Shown: positions 6,967-16,700 of the stretch, one piece after another
Position numbering within the stretch: position 1 is the stretch's first letter
Layout: the number at the start of each line of letters is the position of its first letter
Source of the DNA: Pseudomonadota bacterium
GTDB lineage: Bacteria > Myxococcota_A > UBA9042 > GCA-2863065
DNA: 64,000 nt
Assembly (NCBI GenBank): GCA_005776585.1
Contig: SXOX01000323.1
Location: 1-64,000, forward strand
Reading direction: 5' to 3'
The notes under the pieces: generated by a model
Database searches by the model: none
The model's input: the letters and a program-made list of their open reading frames with translations, nothing else
What the model was told of the DNA's origin: nothing
Program-made: the position numbers and the translations under genes

Positions 6967-9291
6967 CTAGCGGGCCTTGTCCACCGAGGCCGATCGGCTC
7001 TGCATCCACCGCGCCCGTGCCGCCCAGTCCGCGTCGAGCTCGCGAGTACCCGCGCCGGTCGCCGTGCTCGCCGCGCGGTCGAAGGCCGTGGCCGACGCGT
7101 CCAGATCGCCGTCGTGGAAGGCCGCCAGCCCGAGCTGAACGTGCGCCTCGTGGACGAGCATCCCGTGGTCGAGCGCCTCCAGGGCGGCTGTGAACCCACG
7201 GCGCGCGCGGGTCCAGTCTCGCGCGCCCATCCAGCGCCGCGCGGCGAGGTAAGTGAAGATGGCCCGCGCCTCGGGCTCCGAGGACCGCGCCGCGTGCGTC
7301 TCGAGCCGCTCCGCCGCAGCACGATCGTCGCTGCCGGGGGCCTCCAGGTAGTCGCGCACGGCGTCACCCAGCGTTGCGTCGGCAAAGGCGAGCGCCTTGG
7401 CGCGCACGACTGCGGTGCGGATCAGGCTGCCGTCGAGCGGCGCCGGCACGATGTCGCGATCGTAGAGGACTCGGGCCTCGTCGCGGCGATCGAGCAGCCA
7501 CAGCACGTCGGCCTGACGCGCTCGAGCGCGAGCCCGCGCGACCTTGCCGATCCGCGTGTCGTCGGCCAGCGCCTCGGCGGCCGCCAGCGCCTCGGGCCAC
7601 CGCACGCGACCGGCGTCGATCAGCGCCTCGACCCGCGCCTGGCGCTTGCGAGGGCTCCTTGGATCGAACGACAGCACGTGCTCCCGCAGCGCCAGCGCGC
7701 GGTCCCGGTCGCCCTTCGAGCGTGCGGCCGCGGCGTCACGCTCCCAGCCCGCGGTCTCGAGCGCGCAGACGGAGTCGAAGAGGCTCGGCGCGTCGAAGTG
7801 GAGCTGCGCGAGGGCGAGATCGGCGTCCGTGAGCGGCGTCTGGCTCCGGTCGTCGAGGCGCGCGCCCCACTCGACCTCGAGCGACGCGAGCGTCTGCCCG
7901 GTCGCAGCCTCGAGGTCACCCGTCGCGTAGACGGCCCGCAATACGGACGCGCCGCGGGTCTCGGCGAGGTGCTGAAGGAAGGAGCCCGTGATCGTGTAGG
8001 CCTTCCCCGCGTGCGTCGCGAGGAAGCCGGTGCGGCCGAGCAGCCGCTCGAGCGACGGCGCGAGACCCAGCTGCCGCATTGCCGCCGTCCATTGATGCAC
8101 GCCAAGGCGACCCTCCGGGCCGGTCACGGCGACCGCGAAGCCCTCGACGAGCGCCATCTTGGGCAGGAGCCCGAGGTCCGTCGGGAGCCCGAGCCAGCCG
8201 TCGTTCAGCGCGGCGCCGAAGACGTGCGCCAGCTCGTGCTTGAGCACCGGCGCGCCCAGCTCCAACGCGTGCAGGTGGACCTCGTGCCGCCACGGCTTGG
8301 CGATGTAGGTCTGGTCGGCCCCCATGAGCCGCCGCTTCTCGCCACTCGTGCCATAGACGTAGCTCGTGATCCGCCACGGCAGGCCGTTCGGGAGGTCCAG
8401 CGCGCGACAGAGCTGCGTGTAGCGATACTCGTGATCGGCGACGAGGTGGCGTACGGCCGGCGCGTCGGCCTCGCCGTAGTGCGTTCTCGAGTAGTGGATG
8501 ACGAAGTGCTCGGTCTCGATGTGGCCCCCAAGGGCCCGCGCGATGGTCTCGGCCGTCGGAGTGATGCCGAGCACCGCAAAGCGGCTGATGAAGACCGAGA
8601 GCCCCGTGGCCAGAAGGAGCGTGAGGCTCAGCGCGAGCCGCGAGCGGGACCGCGCGAGCGCCGTCCCCGAGAGCAGAAGCGCGACCAGTACGAGTGTCGC
8701 GGCGCGATACCAGAGGGTCGTGACGGAAAGCTCGATGACGTCGTCGTAAACGGCGCCGCTGAAGAAGCCGACCAGCCAGTCGTAGGCGAAGATGGGCGGC
8801 TCACGATAGAAGCGTGCGAAGCCCCACGCGAGCTCGAACAAGAGCGCGCCCAGGACCAGCGCCGTGGCGTGCCACCGCCGGTGGACCCACGAGCCTGCGA
8901 GCAGGCCGAAGCTGGCCGCGACCCATACCCCGCAGCCCGGACCCATCGCGTAGTGCAAGAGCCCTCCCCACGGGTTGCAGTTGGTCGCCCAGAGCGCGCC
9001 GACGGTGACGACCGCGAGCGGGACCAGCAGGAGCGCCGTGGCGGCAGCGGACGCGGCGAGCACGAGGCGTGGCAAGGGCGCGTCGCGGTGGACGAACGCG
9101 AGGCGGGCCGAGAGCAGCGCAGCGGAGAGGGCCACCGGCAGCGCCATGGCGAGGGAGAAGTAGTAGTTGAGGATGTCGAACTGGGGCACGAACGCGCAGA
9201 GGAGCGCGGCGAGCAGCGCGATGGCCGCGGCCCAGAGCGCGGAGTGACGGACGCGGAGGGCGGCTCCGACGAACACGAGCGCCGAGCGCAC
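6967..9291 (-). CDS. Multi-spanning membrane metalloprotease (HExxH) with C-terminal TPR-like repeats
   Basis: A 774-residue protein. The first 245 residues contain about seven hydrophobic segments. They are followed by a gluzincin-like domain with KHELAHVFG (HELAH at 352-356) and a downstream glutamate in ALVEGFAVAV (Glu383) as the probable third zinc ligand, as in peptidase MA-like enzymes. From about residue 510 to the end, helical Ala/Arg-rich repeats look like TPRs (for example ALALREHVLSFDP and AHVQLGLAAFHDGDLDASATAFDRA). The GTG start lies three bases after the larE stop, so the two genes are one transcript, closed by the terminator at 6942. Substrates are unknown. An anchored envelope protease or chaperone-like peptidase is the best guess. 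Confidence 0.75.
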   Translation of the reverse strand: MRSALVFVGAALRVRHSALWAAAIALLAALLCAFVPQFDILNYYFSLAMALPVALSAALLSARLAFVHRDAPLPRLVLAASAAATALLLVPLAVVTVGALWATNCNPWGGLLHYAMGPGCGVWVAASFGLLAGSWVHRRWHATALVLGALLFELAWGFARFYREPPIFAYDWLVGFFSGAVYDDVIELSVTTLWYRAATLVLVALLLSGTALARSRSRLALSLTLLLATGLSVFISRFAVLGITPTAETIARALGGHIETEHFVIHYSRTHYGEADAPAVRHLVADHEYRYTQLCRALDLPNGLPWRITSYVYGTSGEKRRLMGADQTYIAKPWRHEVHLHALELGAPVLKHELAHVFGAALNDGWLGLPTDLGLLPKMALVEGFAVAVTGPEGRLGVHQWTAAMRQLGLAPSLERLLGRTGFLATHAGKAYTITGSFLQHLAETRGASVLRAVYATGDLEAATGQTLASLEVEWGARLDDRSQTPLTDADLALAQLHFDAPSLFDSVCALETAGWERDAAAARSKGDRDRALALREHVLSFDPRSPRKRQARVEALIDAGRVRWPEALAAAEALADDTRIGKVARARARARQADVLWLLDRRDEARVLYDRDIVPAPLDGSLIRTAVVRAKALAFADATLGDAVRDYLEAPGSDDRAAAERLETHAARSSEPEARAIFTYLAARRWMGARDWTRARRGFTAALEALDHGMLVHEAHVQLGLAAFHDGDLDASATAFDRAASTATGAGTRELDADWAARARWMQSRSASVDKAR

Positions 9292-9294
9292 GCG

Positions 9295-10128
9295 CTATGC
9301 CGTCGCGACGGGCTGGATGGCCTCGTTCATCGACCCCATGCGGTAGCCCATGAGGTCGACCGTGACGTAGAGGAAGCCCTGGGCCCGCATGGCGCGCGTG
9401 ACCTGCTCCCGGAGCGCGGGCTCGAACAGGCGCGGCAACTCGTCGGGAGCGACCTCGATGCGCACGATGGTGTCGTGGAAGCGGCACCGGAACTGGCGGA
9501 ACCCCAGGTTGCGCAGCACGTCCTCGCACGCGCCGATGCGACGCAGGCGCTCCGGGGTGATTTCGGTGCCGTACGGAAACCGCGAGCCGAGACACGCGAA
9601 CGCCTGTTTGCGCGCGGTGCGGAGCCCGAGGCGCTCGCTCGCGGCCCGCACATCGGCCTTGGTGAAGCCCGCCTCGACGAGCGGCGAGCGAATCCCATGC
9701 TCGGCGGCGGCCTTGCGGCCCGGGCGGTAGTCGCCGAGGTCATCGATGTTGACGCCATCCAGAATGACCGGGATGCCCACCTCCGTGGCCTTGGCCACGC
9801 AGAGCCCGTAGAGCTCCGTCTTGCAGAAGTAGCAGCGGTTGGTGGGGTTTTTGCGGTAGCCGTCGAGCTCCAGCTCGTGCGAGTCGACCAGCAGGTGCGT
9901 GGCCGACAGCTCCTTGGCGAGCGCCTTGGCGTCGGCGTACTCGGCCTCGGGCAGCGTGCCGGAGATGGCGGTCAGCGCGATGGCGTCGTCGCCCAGCACG
10001 CCGACGGCCTCGGCCAACAGGTAGGTCGAGTCGACGCCGCCGGAGAACGCCACGAGCACGCGCCGCATGTCGCGGAGGTTGCCGCGGAGAACGTGAATCT
10101 TGGAGTCGAGGTCGGGGACGGACACCAT
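9295..10128 (-). CDS. larE: ATP-dependent sulfur transferase LarE, three-cysteine type
   Basis: A 277-residue PP-loop enzyme that adenylates the pyridinium-dicarboxylate precursor and donates sulfur when the nickel-pincer nucleotide cofactor of lactate racemase is made. Visible: PP-loop FSGGVDST (28-35), NRCYFCK (Cys99 and Cys102) and FACLGSRFPYG (Cys179). Cys179 corresponds to the sacrificial cysteine near position 176 of Lactiplantibacillus LarE. The added CxxC makes the three-cysteine set that in some LarE proteins binds a [4Fe-4S] cluster for catalytic sulfur transfer. The start at 10128 is favoured because a -35/-10 pair ends seven bases upstream. No larA, larB or larC is in the window. 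Confidence 0.88.
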   Translation of the reverse strand: MVSVPDLDSKIHVLRGNLRDMRRVLVAFSGGVDSTYLLAEAVGVLGDDAIALTAISGTLPEAEYADAKALAKELSATHLLVDSHELELDGYRKNPTNRCYFCKTELYGLCVAKATEVGIPVILDGVNIDDLGDYRPGRKAAAEHGIRSPLVEAGFTKADVRAASERLGLRTARKQAFACLGSRFPYGTEITPERLRRIGACEDVLRNLGFRQFRCRFHDTIVRIEVAPDELPRLFEPALREQVTRAMRAQGFLYVTVDLMGYRMGSMNEAIQPVATA

Positions 10129-10135
10129 GCCGCGG

Positions 10136-10164
10136 GTCATATCAGACGGAGCCGATTGCGTCAC
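10136..10164 (-). promoter_or_regulatory. Putative leaderless promoter of larE
   Basis: Minus-strand GTGACG (10159-10164), 17 bases, TATGAC (10136-10141), then seven bases to the ATG at 10128. The layout predicts a transcript beginning at or next to the start codon. The alternative in-frame ATG at 10140 lies within the -10 box. Confidence 0.5.
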
Positions 10165-10241
10165 GGGGGACGTCACGGCAGGGCTGCAAATGGAGCCCCG
10201 CACCCTAGCCTCCGGGACCCCGCCAATGCTAGAGTCCCCGC

Positions 10242-10247
10242 AGGAGG
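10242..10247 (+). promoter_or_regulatory. Ribosome binding site deciding the TTG start of prs
   Basis: AGGAGG followed by TCCCT and TTG at 10253. In-frame ATG codons further upstream lack such a site. Confidence 0.75.
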
Positions 10248-10252
10248 TCCCT

Positions 10253-11191
10253 TTGGAAGGACGACTTAAGGTTTTCTCTGGTGGTTCGCACAAGAAGCTC
10301 ACAGAGCGCATCTGCTATCACCTCGACGCACCCGTGGGCGAGAGCCGCGTGGTCAAGTTCTCCAACGAGAACCTGCTCGTGCAGATCGAGGAGAACGTGC
10401 GCGAGTGCGACGTGTTCGTGGTCCAGACCACGGCGCCGCCGGTGCACGAGCACATCTTCGAGCTGCTAATCACCATCGACGCGCTCAAGCACGCGTCCGC
10501 GGCGCGCGTCACGGCCGTGCTGCCGTATTTTCCCTACGCGCGCTCCGACAAGAAGGACAAGCCGCGCATCAGCATCACCGCGCGGCTCATGGCGGACCTG
10601 GTGATGACGGCGGGCGCCGATCGCGTGCTCACGATGGACCTGCACTCGCCGCAGATTCAGGGCTTCTTCCGCATCCCGGTCGACCAGCTCAAGGCGTCTC
10701 GGCTCGTGTGCGACTATTGGAAGCAGCGGGACCTCACCGACTACGTGCTGGTCGCGGGCGACGCGGGCGAGGCGAAGGAGCTTGGCGCCTACGCCAATCG
10801 ACTGGAGCTGCCGATGGCGATCGTGGACAAGCGCCGCTACGGCGACGACGAGAAGCCCAAGGCCGTCAACGTCATCGGCGACGTACGCGGGAAGCACTGC
10901 CTCATCGTGGACGACGAGGTCGCCTCGGGCGGGACACTGATTGAGGCCGCGGACTTCCTGGTCAAGATGGGCGCCGTCTCGGTCGAGGCCACGTGCGTCC
11001 ACCCGGTGTTGTCGGGCTCGGCAGTCAAGAAGATCCAGGAAGGGCCGATAGAGCGACTGGTGGTGACCGACACCATCCCGACGGAGGGCAAGAGCTTCCC
11101 GAAGCTCGAGATCCTCTCGACGGCGCAGATCTTTGCGAAGGCCATTCGACGGATTCACGACGGGGACTCGGTCAGCGACCTGTTCGCGTGA
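10253..11191 (+). CDS. prs: Ribose-phosphate pyrophosphokinase
   Basis: A 312-residue PRPP synthetase transferring pyrophosphate from ATP to ribose 5-phosphate, which feeds purine, pyrimidine, histidine and tryptophan synthesis. Visible: SGGSHKKL near the N-terminus, the flexible region RSDKKDKPRISITARLMA, TMDLHSPQIQGFF, VLVAGDAGEAKELGAYA, and the PRPP-binding loop CLIVDDEVASGGTLIEAA. Length equals the family norm only with the TTG start at 10253, which has a perfect AGGAGG at five bases. Upstream ATG codons would add a low-complexity leader overlapping the divergent larE. Cysteine desulfurase and thiI follow on the same strand. Confidence 0.93.
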   Translation: MEGRLKVFSGGSHKKLTERICYHLDAPVGESRVVKFSNENLLVQIEENVRECDVFVVQTTAPPVHEHIFELLITIDALKHASAARVTAVLPYFPYARSDKKDKPRISITARLMADLVMTAGADRVLTMDLHSPQIQGFFRIPVDQLKASRLVCDYWKQRDLTDYVLVAGDAGEAKELGAYANRLELPMAIVDKRRYGDDEKPKAVNVIGDVRGKHCLIVDDEVASGGTLIEAADFLVKMGAVSVEATCVHPVLSGSAVKKIQEGPIERLVVTDTIPTEGKSFPKLEILSTAQIFAKAIRRIHDGDSVSDLFA

Positions 11192-11226
11192 CGGAGCCCC
11201 CACGACGGGCACGGGACGAACGAACC

Positions 11227-12381
11227 ATGATGGTTTATCTCGACAACGGTGCCACGACCCCACCCGATCCGCGGGTGGTGGACGCGATGGAGCCCTTCTT
11301 TCGGGAAGACTTCGGCAACCCTAGCTCGGCGCATGCCCTGGGGGCTGCCGCAGCGCGGGCGGTCCGTGCGGCGCGAGAGCGGCTGGCCGAGATCGTGGGC
11401 GCGGAACCCGACGAGATCGTGTTCACGAGCGGTGGCACCGAGGCGGACAACCTCGCCATTCGCGGGGCAGCGCTCGCGGCCTCGCCTCGGCGAAGACACG
11501 CGCTACTCTCGGCGCTCGAGCACCCGGCCGTCCGCGACAACAAGAGCTATCTCGAGTCCCAGGGCTTCACCGTCGAGCTCGTGCCGTGCAGCAAGGAGGG
11601 CATCACCGACCTGCACGCGCTGGAGGAGCTCGTGCGACCGATGGAGACGTCGCTCGTCGCTGTCATGCACGCCAACAACGAGGTCGGGACCATTCAGGAC
11701 GTCGCGCGCATCGCGGATTACCTCACGGGCGCCTGCCCCGAGGCCATCTTCCATGTCGACGCCGTACAGTCATTTACGCGCTTGCCCGTCAGGCTCCGGC
11801 GGCTTGGAGCCACGACCATCGCCATCGCGGCGCACAAGATTCACGGGCCCAAAGGCATCGGCGCGCTGATCGTCAAGCGCGGCGCCAAGGTCCGGCCCAT
11901 CCTCGCTGGCGGCGGGCAAGAGCGCGGGATGCGGCCGGGGACGGAGAACGTCGCGGGCATCGTCGGCTTCGGGCTCGCCGCGCACTTCGCGCACGAGACG
12001 CTGGAGCAGGACGTGGCTCGTACGGCTGCGCTACGCGATCGGCTGCTGGCGGGCATTCATGAACACGTAGATGACGTACGGCTCAACGGCCACCGGGAGC
12101 GCCGGCTGTGCAACAACCTGCACATCAGCTTTCAAGGCGTGCGTTCGGAGACGCTGCTGCATATGCTCGAGGAGAGCCTGGTCTACGTCTCGGCGGGCTC
12201 GGCGTGCCATGCCGGAAGCCACGGGCCCTCCGCAGTGCTCAAGGCGATGGGCTGGACCGAGCACGAGGCCGCGGAGTGGGGCACGATTCGCTTCACGCTG
12301 TCTCGGATGACCACTGAGGAAGAGATCGACCGCTGCATCGAAGTGCTGAAGTCGGTCGTTCCCGCCGCGCGCTCGCTGTAA
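11227..12381 (+). CDS. Cysteine desulfurase (NifS/IscS family)
   Basis: A 384-residue PLP enzyme that removes sulfur from cysteine and carries it as a persulfide. Visible: YLDNGATTPPDPRV at the N-terminus, FTSGGTEADNLAI, HANNEVGTIQD, FHVDAVQSF, the PLP-lysine motif AAHKIHGPKG, GGGQERGMRPGTENV, and the active-site cysteine in VSAGSACHAGS. It sits 35 bases after prs and 10 bases before thiI. With ThiI it should form the sulfur relay for 4-thiouridine in tRNA, and it may also serve the divergent larE. Two adjacent ATG codons (11227 and 11230) compete as start; either gives the same fold. Confidence 0.92.
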   Translation: MMVYLDNGATTPPDPRVVDAMEPFFREDFGNPSSAHALGAAAARAVRAARERLAEIVGAEPDEIVFTSGGTEADNLAIRGAALAASPRRRHALLSALEHPAVRDNKSYLESQGFTVELVPCSKEGITDLHALEELVRPMETSLVAVMHANNEVGTIQDVARIADYLTGACPEAIFHVDAVQSFTRLPVRLRRLGATTIAIAAHKIHGPKGIGALIVKRGAKVRPILAGGGQERGMRPGTENVAGIVGFGLAAHFAHETLEQDVARTAALRDRLLAGIHEHVDDVRLNGHRERRLCNNLHISFQGVRSETLLHMLEESLVYVSAGSACHAGSHGPSAVLKAMGWTEHEAAEWGTIRFTLSRMTTEEEIDRCIEVLKSVVPAARSL

Positions 12382-12391
12382 GCAAGGACGT

Positions 12392-13636
12392 ATGATGACC
12401 GACGCGGGCGGCGTCCTGCTGGCCTACAGCGAGGTCTACATCAAGCGCGGCCGGCGCACGCACTTCCTGAACGAGCTTCAGCGGAACGTGATGCTGCGCC
12501 TTCGCAGCCGGCGCGGCCTCCGGGTCATTCGCCCGTTCGGCCGTATCGTCGTGTTGCCCGTCACGCCCGGCGAGCGCCTCACCGACGCGCTGGAGATCGC
12601 CGAGGCCGCGAGCTCCGTCTTTGGCATCGACTTCGCCTCCCCGTGCGAGGTGCTCGCCGAGCCCACCCTGGACACGCTGGCGGCCGCGACGTGGGGCGTC
12701 TTCGAGAGCGCGCGCAGGCGCTCCGATCGCACGTTTCGCATCGACGCCTCGCGGGTCGACAAGCGCTTCCCCATCGGCTCGCGCGAGCTCAACCGGGAGC
12801 TCGGCGCCCGCGTGCTGGCGCAAGCCGGCGAGATGACGGTCGATCTGAGCCATCCGGACGTCTCGGTGCGCGTCGAGATCCGGCAACGCATGACGTTCGT
12901 GTTTTCGCACCTCGTCCCCGGCGTGGGCGGGCTTCCCGTCGGGACCGCGGGGCGCGGCCTGCTCCTGCTCTCGGGTGGCATCGACTCGCCGGTCGCCGGC
13001 TGGCTCGCCCTGAAGCGCGGCGTGGCACTCGATGCGCTGACGTTCCTCTCGCCGCCTCACACCGGGCCGCATGCGCTCGAGAAGACCCGCGATCTGGCCC
13101 GCCACCTGGCGCACTGCGGCGGGCACACGCTCTCGCACACCCAGGTGCGCTTCACGGCCATCCAGGAGCACCTACGGATGCGCGCGCCACCGGAGCTGCT
13201 CGTGCTGCTCTATCGCCGGTCCATGCTCCGCATCGCTGACGCCGTGGCCACGGTGCGCGGCGCGCAGGTGCTGATTACGGGAGACAGCGTCGGGCAGGTC
13301 GCCAGTCAGACGCTCGAGAACCTGGCGTGCATCGGGGCCGCGACCTCTCGGCTCGTGCTCCGGCCGCTCGTGACCTACGACAAGAAGGAGACCATGGCGC
13401 TCGCGCGGCGCATCGGCACGCTCGAGACGAGCCAGCGGCCCCATGACGACTGCTGCAGCCTGTTCGTGCCACGCCACCCCGCCCTCCACGGCCGAGCCGA
13501 CGTCTTGGCGGCCGTCGAAGCCGGCTGTGACCTCACCGCGCTCGAGGCGATGGCGGTGGAAGAAGCCCAGGTCGAGACCTACGGGCAAGATTCCACGTGC
13601 AAGACGCCACACAGAGCGCTACGTTCGGGAATCTGA
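12392..13636 (+). CDS. thiI: tRNA 4-thiouridine synthase ThiI, short form without rhodanese domain
   Basis: A 414-residue enzyme. It has an N-terminal ferredoxin-like segment and THUMP domain (about 1-175), then the adenylating PP-loop LLLLSGGIDSPVAG (about 190-203), ITGDSVGQVASQTLENL (295-311) and RPHDDCCSLFVP, with Cys354/Cys355 at the position of the catalytic-disulfide cysteine. The family consumes ATP and sulfur from a cysteine desulfurase to make s4U8 in tRNA. The C-terminal rhodanese domain of the E. coli protein is absent, as in many bacterial forms. It follows the cysteine desulfurase by 10 bases, an arrangement common for this pair. Confidence 0.92.
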   Translation: MMTDAGGVLLAYSEVYIKRGRRTHFLNELQRNVMLRLRSRRGLRVIRPFGRIVVLPVTPGERLTDALEIAEAASSVFGIDFASPCEVLAEPTLDTLAAATWGVFESARRRSDRTFRIDASRVDKRFPIGSRELNRELGARVLAQAGEMTVDLSHPDVSVRVEIRQRMTFVFSHLVPGVGGLPVGTAGRGLLLLSGGIDSPVAGWLALKRGVALDALTFLSPPHTGPHALEKTRDLARHLAHCGGHTLSHTQVRFTAIQEHLRMRAPPELLVLLYRRSMLRIADAVATVRGAQVLITGDSVGQVASQTLENLACIGAATSRLVLRPLVTYDKKETMALARRIGTLETSQRPHDDCCSLFVPRHPALHGRADVLAAVEAGCDLTALEAMAVEEAQVETYGQDSTCKTPHRALRSGI

Positions 13637-13702
13637 CGGCCGGGTAGTCAGCCCCGACGCCGCGCGCGGCGATGGCGGGACGTCCATGGAAGGAGACGAG
13701 GC

Positions 13703-16700
13703 ATGAGGCCGAGACCAGCAGACTTCATTCCACGTGGGTGCCGCCAGCTCGCAGTCGTCGTCGGACTGACGCTACTGCCCGCGGGCACAGCGACGGCCCT
13801 CGACTTCGTCGCGACGGCGCTGACGTGCCCCATCCCCGCGCAGGGCAGTGTCGTCCCAGGTCAGCCACCGGTAACCACGCTGTGTCATGTCCGGGCGACG
13901 CGCAAGGACGCACCGCCGGGCACGACGGGGGGGGCGGTGGCGGTGGACCTCGTGTCCGTGGCAGTGCCAGCCGCAGTCGCGCTCGTCGCGCCGGGCACCG
14001 TCCCGACGGTCGTGAGCTTCAAGACGCTGAAGATCGTGAACTTCGCGACCAACGACATCGACACGGAGCTGACGCTCGATCTCATCGGGAACGACCACAC
14101 GGGTGTGCCGCTCGGCTCGTGGCTCGCGGCCTCGTTCGTCAAGGGCCGCCGACTGCTCCTACGACTCAGGGTCATCCCCGGAGCCGTACCGCAGGAGACG
14201 ACGACCAACGACATCATCTACACGTCGCCGTCGTTCATTGCGGTGCCCCTCACGGGAACGGTGCGCTTCGGCGACGTCAAGGCCACGCTCACGGTCGGCG
14301 GACTGGGTTCCGGAGCGGCGTGTCCGGCCGGCGGGCAGCGGATGGTGCCGGCCTCGTCGGTGACCTACGCACCAGGCCCGGGGTTGGCGGCGGTGCCGGT
14401 CTCGGCGGACGATCTCTGTGCCGGCGGAGTCCAGGTGGGCGCCGCGGTGGACCTCGTGGGACGCACGGAGCTCAAGGTCGGCCCGGTCCCGCTCGTGCTT
14501 GGGGGACTGTCGTCGCAGCTCTCGGTCAGGCTGGGCTCGCGCGGGGTCCGCGTCACCCAGGCCTCCGTAGCGCTGCCGGACGGCCTGTCGTGGCACGCCT
14601 CGGACGTCACGGACCGGCCGGTGCCCCAGGGCTCCGCCACGGTCCAGTTGAGCTCGTTCTCGTTCCGGGGGTCAGCCTCCGACTTGCGCCGGTTCGAGGG
14701 CTCCGCAACAGGCGGATTCCTTCACGCGGAGGGACTGCCGTTCGCCTGGAAGCTCCAATCGCTGCTCGCCAAGTCCTCGAGCGTCGGCGGCCGCCACTTG
14801 GGGGCACGCGCTCTGCGCAGCTACGACTACGCGGCCGGCGATCCCCGGGCTGCAGCGCTCGGGGCTCCCGTCCGCGCGCCGACCAACGACGTGCGCTTCT
14901 CCGCCACCGCGCTCAAGCAGCCCAAGCCGGATTTCTTGCTCACACCGCAGGGCCTGTCGATTACGACCGCCTTCGGCGCAGGAGTCGGGCGCACGCACTA
15001 CCCGATGACCGGGGTCGCCTTCGGGCCGTCGACGCTCGTACTCAAGAGCGGGTTGCCGACCACGACCTCCAAGTGGGTCGACGACGGTACCATCGTCCTT
15101 CTGCAAGGCACGCATCCGTCCCGTTGGGTCGACGATGGGACGATCGTGCTGCTCGGGCCCGACATGGTGACCAACGCGCCCTCGACCGTGCGCCACGAGC
15201 TCGCCGCGACCTCCCCACCGGCCATCGGGCCCGACGGCGCCGTCGTCGTCCGCGTCCAGGGCGTCGCGAACACGGCCTTTGGCGAGGCGACCCACACCGG
15301 CGTGCGTGCTTTCACGCGCTCAGGCGACGCCGCTCGCCCGGCGCTGCTGACCTGGCCGGGCTGGCGCCTGCAGGGCACGGCGGGTGGCGCCGCATCGGAC
15401 GGCCTCCTCGGTGGCTGGAGCGCGTGTGGCACCACGGGCAAGCTCACAGCTCCCGTTGGGATGGCGCTGCGCGGCTCGGACGCCGCTCAGCGAGGCAACG
15501 TGCTCGAGGCGGGCCTCACGCTCGGGCCGGAGCGCTATGACGTGAACGGACAGTCGCTCGCGGCGTGCGGCACGTCTCTCGAGGGCACGAGCACCCGCAT
15601 GTGGCTTGGCGGCGCGGAACAGCCTGCGCCGTGTCCAGAGGGCGCGTGCTCGATCCCCACGCATCGCGCGTCGCGCCTCGTGATTCGCCCGAGCGGCGTC
15701 CGCGGCGTCCTCGCGGTCGATGACGTCAGTGAGGCGTGGCCCGGCGGGGTCGCGCTGACCATCGAAGGCGGCGCGCTGGTCGTGGAAGACAACGCAATCG
15801 TGCACTCGTCGCTGGAGGGCCAGGTCACGCTCGCTGGCGCTGCGGGCTTCTCCGCGGGCGTTCTGGGTCTGACCGTCGACTCGGACGGCGCGCTCGGGTC
15901 CGCTGTGCCGACGAGCTGCGTCGCCGGCGACGACGAGATCTGCGAGTTGGTGCTCGCGGCGTGGCAGGTGGCGTCCCGCCTCCTTGGCCTGCGGTTCGCG
16001 CGGCTCGACGGATCCGGGGCGACGGCGGGCCTCGGCGTGCTCGTCGAGCACTTGGTGACGCACCCGTCACTCGACCGAGATGTGGCGTTGACGGCGCTGT
16101 GGTCGCCCGACGGAGCGCTGCTCGCAAGCCAAGGGTCGCTGCTCGCCGCGCCCGGGGTGGGCCAGACGGTGGATGCCACTGGATTGGGCGCACCCGGGGA
16201 CACGTTGCCGGTCTGGCTCGGAACGGACGGGCTGCGCCTCGGCACGGCGGTCGATGGCGTCGCGCCGCTCTGGGCCTCCGGTGCCCTGTCGGTCCCCGGC
16301 CTCAGCGCGGCTCCGCTCGCCCTCAGCGTCACGGCCTTCTCGTATGACACAGCCGGTCCGGCGTCGCTGCCGGGAGGGGTGGTCTCGGCCAGGACAGACG
16401 CCGGGACGAGCTCACAGACGGTCGACCTCTCGCCCTCTGTCGGTGCCGTCGCTGGCGAGGGACAGCTCCAGGGTCCCTTGGCGCCAGGAGCACTGACGCT
16501 TGCGCCTGGGGTCTCGTCGCGCTGGACGGTCGACTCCAGCGGCGCACGGCGAGTCGTGACCGGCGCGGCGGCGTGGCCGCCCGATCTCACGGATGCAGCG
16601 TCGGCGACGGCCGCCGAGGCCCATCTCGCGACACTCGGGGTCGACACCCAGGCGCTCTCGACCGTCGCGTCCCTGGTGTCTGGTCCGGCGCGCTCGGCGC

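Noticed and set aside
10100-10252. prs start at upstream ATG codons
   Set aside because: No ribosome site, overlap with the divergent larE, and the family length is reached only with the TTG at 10253.
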